Shown here one piece after another: positions 40,409 to 51,700 of a stretch of 64,000 nt of DNA; position 1 is the first letter of the stretch; every line of letters starts with the position of its first letter. Under the pieces are notes generated by a model, which saw nothing but the letters and a program-made list of their open reading frames with translations, was not told the origin of the DNA and made no database searches. The position numbers and the translations under genes are program-made. The DNA comes from Eopsaltria australis (taxonomy: Eukaryota; Chordata; Aves; Passeriformes; Petroicidae): NCBI GenBank assembly GCA_034509425.1, contig JAVTVJ010000033.1:6321001-6385000 (forward strand), read 5' to 3'.

Positions 40409-40639
40409 TCATAGGAATTCCACTAATTGACACAAGGCAAAGAAAAAGAAGGGGATATACATTAGAAGGGGGTCTTAGGTATTAGGTGTTTTTGGGAAGT
40501 CTGTACCTCCCAAGTACCTCAGGCAATGGGGAAAGAGAGAAGGAAATGTGGTTGGGAAATTAGGATAAAAAGGAGGCTGCATCCTCAAAAAATATGAGAG
40601 ACCCCAGAGGAAATGCCCCATGACCTCTCCCTTTACTCA

Positions 40640-40645
40640 AATAAA
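40640..40645 (+). promoter_or_regulatory. LTR polyadenylation signal AATAAA
   Basis: AATAAA in CTTTACTCAAATAAAGTTAC, 68 bp before the LTR end, placed as expected for an R-region signal. Confidence 0.6.
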
Positions 40646-40713
40646 GTTACAGGACTCCTCTGTCTCCTTTTTGGACATAAACCTCTGGTGTTTGTGGATT
40701 AATTTTCCTGACA

Positions 40714-40717
40714 CCAG
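40714..40717. repeat. Right 4-bp target-site duplication CCAG
   Basis: Follows the LTR terminal CA immediately and matches 40193-40196. Confidence 0.6.
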
Positions 40718-43310
40718 GAATCACCAGTTTTTGTCTCACAATAACAAGTTTCATCTCATCCTCCCTTTTCGTAATTTCACACTTTTTACTCATGCATTCT
40801 GACATCCAGGACAAACTTTTCTTTAATCATTTAGGATTTCCACTCCTACTATACTTCAGCTCTGCTATTGAGATCCTTCTCTGTGGTTGATCATCACCCA
40901 ATTAAATTAGGACATCTTTTTCACAATTTTTTTCATTCACGAAGTATAAATTCCAGACAGTTCTTGCATGTATTTCTTAAAGAGATGTCAAGTTTTTCAG
41001 TCCCAGACTTCAAAATATGACATCATTATCCTGCACCTTTAGTTTATCAGTATTTTTCCATTGAAGTCACAAATATGAGTTATACTTACATGTACTGTCC
41101 TGCTCACTACTCTTCAGTTCTATTGTCTCCAAGTGATTTTGGTAAGAAAAGTGTATTTTTTTTTTTACCTGCTTTATTACTTGTCTTCATAATCTGTAAC
41201 CTATATAACTGATTTACCCTCCCTTGTACCTGAGTCTCAGACTCCTGGATCAATACACAAAAGGTCAGAATGCTGGAGGATGATAACACTGCAGAAATGC
41301 AACTGCTTTGCAGAGTTTCACTGTGATTAGCAAACAGTAGTGTGTGTGACTAGTCAAAGCAAGTTGTGTCTGAACACTTGAAGGTTTTAAGAACCCTTTG
41401 AAAACCACATTTAGGGGGGTGCTTGCCAAGAATTCACTATTCACCCAGATATTTCAGCAATGTTCCTTATGCATCCATGAGCCAAGAGAGCATTTCTACA
41501 AGGTTCTGCATTTTGCTTTGTGGATCCATCACTTAAATTAGGTTTTATGAAACAAATACTGTTTATGAAAACTAAATATTAGCATAAATATATTCTTAAA
41601 ATGTAAAAACAGGGAGAGTTTATTTGCTTCAATTTGAATGTTCTCCTTAGTTTCATACTCTAACCGGTAATATTAACTTAAAATATTTATGCACCTCACG
41701 GCAATTTGTAAAAGAACTTGCTGGAAGATGTAAGGAAATTTAAAATATCCAAATAGTTCCATTAAATGTGCTGTTTCTCAGTGAAGAATAGAAAATTAAA
41801 AAGAATTAGATAATAAAATTAGTTTCTGGTTAGTACAACTGTTAGATTTTATTTCAGGTACAAGCATAGATCCAGTTTCTTTTCCATTTAGCAGCAGATA
41901 ATTTAAGAAACTTGGATCAGATATTGTCTGCATACATTGATTTTATTGCTGCATACATTGATTTTAATTGTTCCTCAATGAAAATGTTGCACGCTTCCAT
42001 TATTAGAGCACTTCCAGTGTGCTTCCTACTACATCATCTTAAGTGAAACTTTGCCTAAGGCAGTTTTTAAATTGTCAGCTGTTTCAAGTATTTTGGCAGA
42101 TCTTTAATTCTTTCCCTGTCATTACTTCATCTCCCAGTCTCTTCAAAATGTTGAAACTAAGCTGGAGCTGTTTTGCCCAGCACCAGGTCATGTGTAAATG
42201 TCAGCTGTTGTTCCAGACATCAAGAACAGGTGACTGGATGGGGCTGCTCTTGCTGTATTTTGGACGGGAAAAAAAGAAAACAGCTGCCTGAGAACAGCTG
42301 AAAGTACAAAATTTTAGAAGTCTGCAACACCTTCAGAGCTGACCTCAAGTTACACAGTAAGAAGTTATAAGAAAGCTGTTGGGGAGCCTTTAAAAACCTG
42401 TTACTCTGTGGGGAATTATGCTCTACAGTTAGCAAGCCCTGCTGTTGGTATTATCTGCCACCACTGAATCACCATGGGCCTAACATGAGAACCACTTGTG
42501 TTAAGGAATAATCACATTTGTGCCAACAGGGATAAGGCTGTTTTGTCATATATGTGTAACACTGGAAGAGCAATTCCATTTTTTTTTCTGTAGTCTCTAT
42601 AATTGAACAGTTAGTTTGAAATGAATTGTATTTGTTTATGGCTAAAATTACTGACTGACATGGAACTTATGGCCCTGGGAGCAGAACAAGGGTTTTCAGG
42701 CAGTTTTCTATGCACTAGGAGTGAATCTGATTCCTCAGAAACCTTGCTATAGTAAGCATTTATATAAATTACAAAACATAGTGTGATACAGCTTGTGTGT
42801 TAAAAAGAACCAGTAAAACTTACAACTCTGTGCTCTCTGTTTTCCCCAACCCTTTGCTTTCTAACTGTGAAAAAAAAGAATTATATAGTTACTGCAGATT
42901 TATAAACAGCTATGTGGGTCCGTAGAGACTTTATTTACCTAAGACCAATTTCTTCAGTGGATTATACTGTTTTTGATGTCAGTTAATAAAAATAGAAATG
43001 GGCTACAACTCCCACCAGTTTATGATCCTATATTGTCGCTCTAGCAGCTGAGGTGCCAGAAATAAGGCTAACTTTTTTACAAATACATATTTTTCAGAAA
43101 AAAAATATACAAATTCGACAGCTTGAAAACTTTTTGTGTATTTTTTTGTTATTAAAAAATTTTCTTAGGTACATATTATTTAACAATTTCAAAATAAAAC
43201 ATTTCATTTTTTTCCATTCAATATTTCTCTTAATTTTTAAAAATCTTTTCTGTTTTGTTTTTAACTAAATCTTAGAACTTCTTTCCAAAAATAAAATGAG
43301 TGTGGGAAAA
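40718..43310. other. Gene-free stretch
   Basis: No coding frame or transposon recognised. One tandem duplication (41928) is present. Confidence 0.5.
41928..41970. repeat. Tandem duplication, about 21 bp
   Basis: CTGCATACATTGATTTTATTG is followed at once by the same unit with one extra A near its end. Confidence 0.85.
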
Positions 43311-43352
43311 TTTTATCTTTTAACTTTTATCTTTTAACTTTTATCTTTTAAC
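43311..43352. repeat. Three perfect copies of a 14-bp unit
   Basis: TTTTATCTTTTAAC is repeated exactly three times (43311, 43325, 43339). There are no spacers, so this is a minisatellite and not a CRISPR-like array. Confidence 0.95.
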
Positions 43353-43533
43353 TCAAGATTTCAGGAAAAGTATTGAGAAATTAACAGAAAATATGCTTTT
43401 GTTAATAGGATTATGTTTGAGAAAAAAGTATTACTTAAGTGAACTGCCTGTCCATAAGACCACATTTTTTAAAACATTTTTCTCATTATTATAACTGCCT
43501 TTGTGCCCTCCTGATCTTTATTCTAAGGAAGGG

Positions 43534-43715
43534 CATTATAAAAATAGAGGGAGAGTGACTTCTTACACAGGCAGATAGTGATAGGACAAGGGAGAATGGT
43601 TTTAAAGTAAAGGAGGAAAGATTTAGATTAGATGCTAAGAAGTTTTTTTCTCAGAGACTGGTGAAGCACTGGCACAGAAAAGTGGATGTCCCATCCCTGG
43701 AAGTGTTTAAGGCAG
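43534..43715 (+). mobile_element. CR1 LINE fragment (3' UTR, internal), sense
   Basis: Contains AGAGTGACTTCTTACACAGG, AGATAGTGATAGGACAAGGG, AATGGTTTTAAAGTAAAGGA, TTTAGATTAGATGCTAAGAA, GGTGAAGCACTGGCACAG and GATGTCCCATCCCTGGAAGT, in CR1 3' UTR order. It stops abruptly at TTTAAGGCAGATCA before the last 100 or so bases and the terminal octamers, so both ends are missing. Confidence 0.9.
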
Positions 43716-46700
43716 ATCAGAAGTGCAGCCCCACACTCCTCTGCTGTGTCTGGTGAGCTGCAGCATAAAAGTGCCTTTGACACAATCAGAGCATTTGGGG
43801 CTGAAGTGCACGGGGACTTTCAAGAGCAGACCACCTGGATGTTACACAGTAGGAGCATCTATGGAGGTTTTACCCACTACAATAGGGAGGTATCCATCAT
43901 TACATCTATTATTACGTGGAAATTGAGAGATTTGGAGTCGCAGTGTTCTTCAGGTCAGGCCAAGAATCACACATCTAGTCTGGGATCCTAAAAATGCAGC
44001 CTGATTTTAAAAATAGTCATGCACTTCTTATTGCCATAAAAACATCAGGTACTCATAGATACTTCCTTCAGCTTTACAACTGAAACTTTATACAACAAGT
44101 CCAGAAGTTATTTTAAATTCCATTTCTAAGGCCATATGTTAATAAAGACTTTTTTCAAAGAGGCAAACTAATTTTAAATTCATTTACCAAATAAATTCCA
44201 AAGCATGTGAACAAGAGGCTATGTAAAAATAAGAAGAGAGAAGAACTCCCTTCCGAAATTTCTAAAACCTTTGCAGACAATGTGTGACACAACCTTTCAT
44301 CTGTCTTTGTTGTGTTTTCCTGCTGTAACTCCAAGTCAACAGAATAAGATCTTGCTCCTGGCAGCAATGAGCCAATAAAGAGACTCTCCAGCAGTTAAAT
44401 CAACGTGTTTGGAAGTGCCCTTTTTGTCAGATCTCTTGCTAATTTTTGGAAAAAAAATCCAACTTTTTAGTTAAAAAATCTTTTATTAGTTTCCAAATGT
44501 TAGATGAAATAATACCTGAGGAATGTTATGAGCTACATTTTAAGCCAAATTCTGTCTGTATTCCTTTTGAAAAGCACATTTTTAACCTTGTTGAATAAAA
44601 ATCATGAAAATTTTCAAATTAGTTTCAGGTTCCATAACAATTTCATTTAAAATATACCTGAGGTGAAAAATAATCTCTTCCAAGAATTGCTTAATTTCTA
44701 CGATCTGAGGCCCAGAATACCAAAATGTGCCATCTTGATACAGTAACAGAAATGTCTTTACTGAAGTAAACACTGAAACCAGATTTTTTTACTCTGATTT
44801 TGCCAAACCTCAGTAAAGACCCTGGTGAAGTAGGGCTGGTGATTAATCATGTGTGTAATTAACACTCGCGGTTTAAGGAATTTTTTCTACCAGTGTGAAG
44901 ACAGTTTTATCTCACTGAGGGCTGCTTATGGAAAGACTCCTGATTCCCATTTGAATGTGATCAAAACTTTTCTAATTCCCTTTGTCTTTTGGGCCACCCA
45001 AAAGACTTCATTTGACCTCATGCTATTATTGTAGAGTGAATGTAAAAGATATGCAGAAGGTATACAAATACACAGAGGGGAAAAATACCAAGGAATATTT
45101 TAAAGACAGGTTTTTGATAGGAGTTTTTTGAGAGGAGTTATATTTTGATTGTTAAAGAGAAATTCTGTCCTCACAAAAGTCATCAGTGTGTCCCACCAGC
45201 TTCAGAAAGGCAAGGACCTAATTTGTCTCTAACAACTTTTTCTAATGCTTCTTCTCTGGATCTCTTCAGCACCATGATTTGGGATAAATTATCAGATACC
45301 TTTTACTTGAATCCAGAGCTTTTTTCACCAGAAAGAAAGCCCACAATGTATTCACTGGTTCATGGGGTATCAAAAATAAAGGCAAGTTGAACAGACACGT
45401 ACAACTGCCAAAGTCCAGCATTTGTGTTTCCCCATTCTAATACAAGTATTAATCTTAAAACAATTACATTATTTTAACACCAAAATATTACCTTCAATGT
45501 AATTTGATCTAATTTATTGTGTGTTAATTATTCTTTTATAATTTTCCCTTTCACAATGAGAAGTTTGGCAGCATAGTCCACTTCTCTTTGTTTCCCTCTC
45601 AGGCTCACTATTTTTTTCTTATATAGCTTATCATTAGATTCCACTTTCTGGATTTCAAATGAGAGGATAAAATCATTTTAGGGCTATCAGCTGCACACAG
45701 AGACCCAAAGAGTTGCAGCTGAAGCTGTATCACATGTAACACTAGGACCCCAAAACACGTGGAGTAGAAAGAATCCAACAATGTGTCATCTCTTTCCAGG
45801 GACCAAGTTCTTGTGCCATTCTGGCAGCGTAAAGCAGCAGATCTGGGGGTGAGTGCAGGTAAACAGAACCTGGCAACAGAAAGCTTACTCAGTTCTCACT
45901 GCCTGAGTACCACTCCTGTACTCAACACTGAAGCACAGGTTTTCATTGCATGCCTCCCAGCTGGATCTACTGACCCTACAATGGCAGGAGCCCCCACGCT
46001 CAGAGGTTGCTGTCCTCAGAGCCCTGACCTGGGTAGTGCAAATATACTGCAAGGAATTCAGCTGAATCCAGCTTCCAAGTCTTATCAATTTTGTTTTGCT
46101 TCCATATCCCTTCAGTCATCACCTTTTCTAGAAGCAGGAAAAGGCACAAACACCAAATTATGCTATGTGGTTAGCCAAGTTTAAAGGTCTCCCAAGTACT
46201 TTTCATTAAGAAAAACTGAAAATTAAATCAAGAGTCTTTGTTGTGGGGTTATTTCTTTGCAATAAAATTAAAGCAAATTGAAGCTCAAATTAATCCCATC
46301 CTGCAGGGATCTAAAATAGATATTTATTCACAGTTTCAAATATATTCCACCTGATGTTTGAACCCTGAAATCCCCTTACCAAACTTTTATAACTGTCTCT
46401 CAGGTATGGTTATTATTTGCTCCCTGTTTCTCACCTTGTTCCTTATGCTCTGCCTCAGAAATAAAGTCAGCAAGCATTTCTCCATTCATGAGTAAGTTAC
46501 ACATGTGCTTTGCTGGTACATAAAGCAGTTCCACAATGTTTTTACAGCTGACTAAAGCAACAACCATCTCATAGTAGCAGCTGCCCCTGATGCCCATTTA
46601 CCACCTTCAGGTAACCTATACATCTGACTCCTTTAAGGAAAAAGCTCCACTCCAACAGAGAAAACATAAACTGTGCGAGAAACTGATTAAATGAGATAAA

Positions 46701-48662
46701 ATAAAAGAATGCATGGTATAAGAGCATGCATTTTAAAAAATCTGAAATTATTATTAGCCACTAAAGACATGTATAGTGTTAATTAACAGCACATAAAGAG
46801 AAAGGCTACAGGATTGGCAAGATAAGGGAGAACTTACCTCACAGCAGGAAGGGCATTTTTATCCAACCAGGAAAAAGGTAGGAAGAATTGTCTGTTATTA
46901 TCTGTGAAGTTTTACTGCAAGAGTTAGCATGGTGTAGGAGGGGTATATTTAGGATGGAAGATAATATTGACCTAGGAACAAATGGATGTGAGAAGGCCAG
47001 TGATAAATTCAGCTTGCAAAATAAAAGGTTTTTATTCATTACAGCAGGTTTTGAAACAGCCATTCATAATGAGTATCCTTAGGAAAAAAAGTGAATTGGT
47101 TTTACATTGGAGCTTGTAATTTAATTACATTATAAAGTGGTAGAGCATTTTACAGTAATTAGAGCACAGACTTCATGACTCAGAAAGTCTTTGCCAGCAC
47201 CACAGTCTGGTATGAATCTCAGATCATGCATTCTCAGCTATTCTCATCATGTTTTTCCTTTTGAGTAACCTTGGATAAATGATAACTTTCTGTCACATGG
47301 TAGTGCCATTTAAACAATCTCAAGAGTTTTTCTTTCCATGCCATGTTTATATTCACTCGGGACCTGAGTAATACCTTGTGTTCCTGAGCAAACCTGCTCA
47401 CTGGGGCAGATTCTGTTTCTTTTGTTCTTTTGGAAAATTTCACTCTTCCAGAATATTTCCACAGATAATGCTCTCAGCTATGTGGATGAAAAAAAATACC
47501 AAAACTTTGGCCTTCGGTTGTTCCTCACAGGCTTTTATGACTAATTAGATTTTCATCCAAGTATCCAAAAGTACTCATCTCCTATTTCAAGCATTTAGAT
47601 CACCCCAGAATAAGACAAACCTAAGTTTATCCTTAGCGAAACTCCTTCCTTCTTCTAAGGTGTGAAATCAGATTTAATGTTCTCCTGTTGTAATGTCCTT
47701 TATGGCCACAGATCAAAAGTCTCAAGGGTCCAAAGTCCAGGACTCTGAGGCCAAATAGTCCAACTCTGAAAATCTATACAAGAAATCTTTATGGATCATG
47801 GCCTGAGAGCCAGACACAAATACTGCCCAGATACACTTTACATTTCCACTGTTTGCTCCTTCCATCTTTTGATGGTAAAACCAGGCAAAGGCATTTGTAG
47901 TAGGCTGGCCCTTGATATGTGATTGGTACAAACCAGAGAGCTCAAGCCCTGGTATGTACTGAAATAAAGGTTTCCACAAGAGACACAGAAGTGACACAGA
48001 AGAGTCAAATGTCAGGATCCCCAAGATTTCACAGGTCTGCAGTTCTTTGCATTTTTTATTTTATCCCAAACCTTTGGATGACCCATTTTGATTAAATATA
48101 ACATAGAATCAATTCATTGGAGCTTCTGCTGTCACCTCATAATTAGAGCACTAAGTTAGTATCAGAAGGCTACAATAACAGTTTAATCTGCCAAGTTTCT
48201 CCTCAGACACCTGGGGATTATTTACAGTCTTTCCATCTCCCTTTCTCACAGCTGTCTTTCGGATGACCTTGCACAGAGGCTATTTCTCATCTAAAGCTGC
48301 TGGATTGCTCACATATGTAGTTATTCCCAACAGTCAATGAAAGGCACAAGCAAGTTGGGAAGCCCATCTCTGGGAAAATCTCACTGACACAAAAGCCAAA
48401 TTGATGGGGAGAGCAGCACCATAGCTGAAAAAAAACAGAAGGCGCCCTATGAAATCCAGGAGCCCGAAGACATCTTGGTCGGTTAGGATCTTATTTGAAT
48501 CTGAGATATGAGCTTTCAGGCTCTTTTATTTATTATATTGCATTATATATAAAACCAGCTATATATAATTTTAGGCTTTATTTGGGATGCGTGCAAGTTT
48601 TATGTATTCTAAAGAGACCTGGAATTTCTATTGACATGAGTCAGTAGAAAGTGTGTAAAAAT

Positions 48663-48708
48663 ATTTTAAGCTCCCCAAGAGCTTAAAAGAAATTTTAAGC
48701 TCCCCAAG
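48663..48708. repeat. Direct repeat of 17 bp with internal inverted repeat
   Basis: ATTTTAAGCTCCCCAAG occurs at 48663-48679 and 48692-48708. The first copy continues into TTAAGCTCCCCAAGAGCTTAA (48666-48686), a perfect 8-bp stem with a 5-base loop. Confidence 0.85.
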
Positions 48709-51700
48709 TATTAAAAATCTTGCTAAATCGATTTACTTTATCCTGGATTATGTCAATTCGAAAGAAAATTCAAATCAAGCTGAAAATTTTCCTGTTTGAT
48801 TTGCAAGCTTTCAGAAAACCCTTGGTTACTAGAATTCATGGCTTACTCATATAGTACATGAGAATTGTTTTATTCATGTACAAACATACAAGATGTTCTG
48901 ACTGTGAAACTCTGAACTGAGAGGGAAACCGGCTGGGGGAGAAGAATATTATTAGAATTACATTAATATCTGGAAGACATCAGTGATAACCAATGGATCC
49001 AAGCTGAACATACATAAATATGTATTAACATGTTAGTAAGGAAGAAAGTAACTTTAATGGGCATTAAAGCAGAAGAGCTTAGGTCTCTTGGAATTTAGAA
49101 CTGATGAAAAGAAGCTGTTTATAAGCTGGGGGCCTTTACCCTGTGTTGAGAGTCTTTCAGTGTGCTCATACCCAACACAGTATGAAACACATCTGGAAAC
49201 ACAGCTCATATCAAACCTCTCTGACAGCTTCCTGGCTTGCAAATCCAATTGTATAGGCATGATGGAGCAGTCTTCAAAGTATGAGCATAAATACTTCACT
49301 TGGTGGAGATGCAGGTGCTATTGAAGAGCTCCAGAGAAGTCTGGAGCTAGCTTGAGCATATTGAGTGCAGGAGGTCCTGCCTCTGGAAGTTACAAAGACC
49401 ATAACTTTGCTTCACTGCAAACATGCAAACTAAAGCACTTGCTTTAAGTGTGATGCTTCAAATGTAACTTGCAAGTTTGAACTGCCTCTGATTTCCTGTG
49501 TTACTGTCTCAGATCTCTTCACCAAAACCCTAATCACCCTAAGGCATTAATAATAGCAATATAAGCAGTCTGTAGTGCTGGCTAAGGAGCTACAGTCACA
49601 GGACCACTACGCAAACACCACAAAACACAAAAAGTACCCCAGTCTGTACAGCAACAACCTATAGCTCCTTGCACACAGTTCCACAAAGGAAAATAATCCT
49701 TCTGCAGCTTTTTCAAATTCATGACTTCTCAGTGATCTTTTAATTTATCCCTCTCTGGGGAGAAGTGTGACTTTCACCCCAAAAAGGAGTGTTAGTTACA
49801 TACTGCAGCTTAGAAAAGAAAGCCACCAGCATAACAGCAATGTCTAGAAGGAAAATACACATGTCTCTGGACAACATGGTAGAGGAAGGAATCACAACAC
49901 ACACAAGTGAGGGCACCTGAGAAAAAAGCTGCATGGGTTAGGGGAAAGATGGTCACAGGTAGAATCAGCTAATATAGGAATGTGTCAAGAGGGCACAAAA
50001 AAAGACACAAAAGGACACAAAAGAATGGGTGAAGAGAATAAAATTAACGTTAACAGAATTATCTTACAGTGAAACAATGAACAATATAATGTTGATTTAC
50101 AGCTCCATCTAAAAATTGTGTGAGCTGTACTTGTCATCAGAGGCATTAGGTTTGGAAAGAGTGAGTTTCTCCAAGAGACAATGTACCTGTCAAAATGCAG
50201 TGTGCCTAATGAAAATGGATGAAACTCCCAGCCTAGAGATGAGACAGTACCTCATAAATTCTTTCTGCAAATTCAATGCAAATTGGCATAGGAAGCAGGA
50301 TAATCTAGAGAGCTGTTAACACAAGGTAATCAAAAACATATAGAAAGTTTCCATTCAACAATCTTAGATGATTTTTTTTCTTTTCATTTCTGGTCTGTGT
50401 AACTACAGAGACAAATTGACTTCATGTTTTGTTTCTCTTAATTCAGTCCATTTCTTCCTGTATCTGACCAATGGCTTTGGTGCTACATGTGAAGAGATAC
50501 CTAAAAAATCATCCGAACACATAGACCTAATTATCAAACAATGTTTGCCAGTGCCAGAAACAAATGAGTTCTTTTCCTCTTTCACCTTCTTTCCACTTTT
50601 TCTCCACAGTTTTAGAAAAGAAAATAATATTTATTTCACTTTTAAAACCTGAAAGCTGAGCCATCTGACATGGCTTGCTTATCTGCAGAGATAAGAGGCT
50701 GTTGGAGAAGGCTGAGGCTGCAGAACTTGTGCCAGGCTGTAAACATTGGAACAGGCCATTTGATCTGAAAGGCTTTTCATTTGGGCAAGCCTCACATCCT
50801 TACATGGGCACTCACCAGATGAGCTTTGTTCATTTTCTGAAAACAGCTCTTCTAAAAGATTGTGGAATGGGATGACTTATTTCTATATGACTTGTAGGAT
50901 AAATACTTGCAAAATAAAACTAAAGTTTCATAAATAAGTGGAGGAGGGGGGAAAGTGTTGAAATTGTGGTTGTTTATGGCCAGAAGGAAAAACACCAAAT
51001 AATAATTTCTCTGAATTTTATGCTGACTAGTGGAATAAACAAAAAAAAATGCTTATCCACAGGGGACTATGTAAAGCAACAGATGAGGGTGCTTATAAAT
51101 AACTTGTGGTAATGAGGGAAAGCTGTGTATATTTTTCTTCTCCACATGGGATATGCCAAAAGGAGAGTATGCCAAAAAGACTTATGTCAAGATTTTTTAA
51201 AACCACAAACAATTTTGGCTCATATGTCTACAGCTGTCCTATCAGAGCTGGGTTTACAGGTAACCAATATATGAATCTGGAAGATACTTAATGGTTTACA
51301 AAAACTATTTAACATTCATTTCTGGAAAATCAGACACTGGATATGGCCCGCAATGTCTATACAAGCCCATGAAGGTAAAAACAAGTGCCATGGGAGACAA
51401 TCAGCTTTTTGCCTTTAATCAGAGGGGGACCAATATATCACACTTTTGAATGAGCTTCTTGTTACAACCCAGGAAAGAAAGAGGGGGCTGGAATTGTGAT
51501 GTGAGAAGAACATGCAAGATTTCACTAAGTGTGCAGTATATATTGTGTGACAGCATGAATGACTGTGCAGCACCAACCCTTTGAACATACAAAGTATTAA
51601 AGTCAATGTATCTCCACAGGCCTCTTGTTTTTCTCATTTTGACAATGTGATGTTTTGTAGAAAAGTATACAGGCAACCTTCCATGACTTGTTAAAAAAAT

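Larger units (their letters stand above)
40197..40713 (+). mobile_element. Endogenous retrovirus solo LTR, TG...CA, with duplicated 5' segment
   Basis: 517 bp, starting TGAAAGGAATGAGGG and ending TTAATTTTCCTGACA, bracketed by CCAG. Recognised blocks, from memory of passerine genomes: GTCTTTACAAAC, CTGAGAGATTAAAGAAAAAA, AGAAGGGGGTCTTAGGTATT, TGTACCTCCCAAGTACCTCA, ATTAGGATAAAAAGGAGGCT, CTCCCTTTACTCAAATAAAG and GTGTTTGTGGATTAATTTTC. The 5' part is present twice in tandem (40197-40302 and from 40303). There is no internal retroviral sequence, so it is a solo LTR. A 4-bp duplication would suit a gammaretrovirus-like (ERV1) integrase, but four bases can match by chance. Confidence 0.85.

Noticed and set aside
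43716..43990. Continuation of the CR1 fragment into the 101-codon frame at 43686
   Set aside because: The CR1 match ends near 43715, and the following sequence does not match the CR1 3' end.
45783..46184. 133-codon plus-strand open frame
   Set aside because: No recognisable domain, no splice or start context, and an overlapping minus frame of similar quality.
47722..48024. 100-codon minus-strand open frame with protein-like composition
   Set aside because: It looked briefly like a decayed coding fragment, but no family motif could be named and there is no supporting structure.
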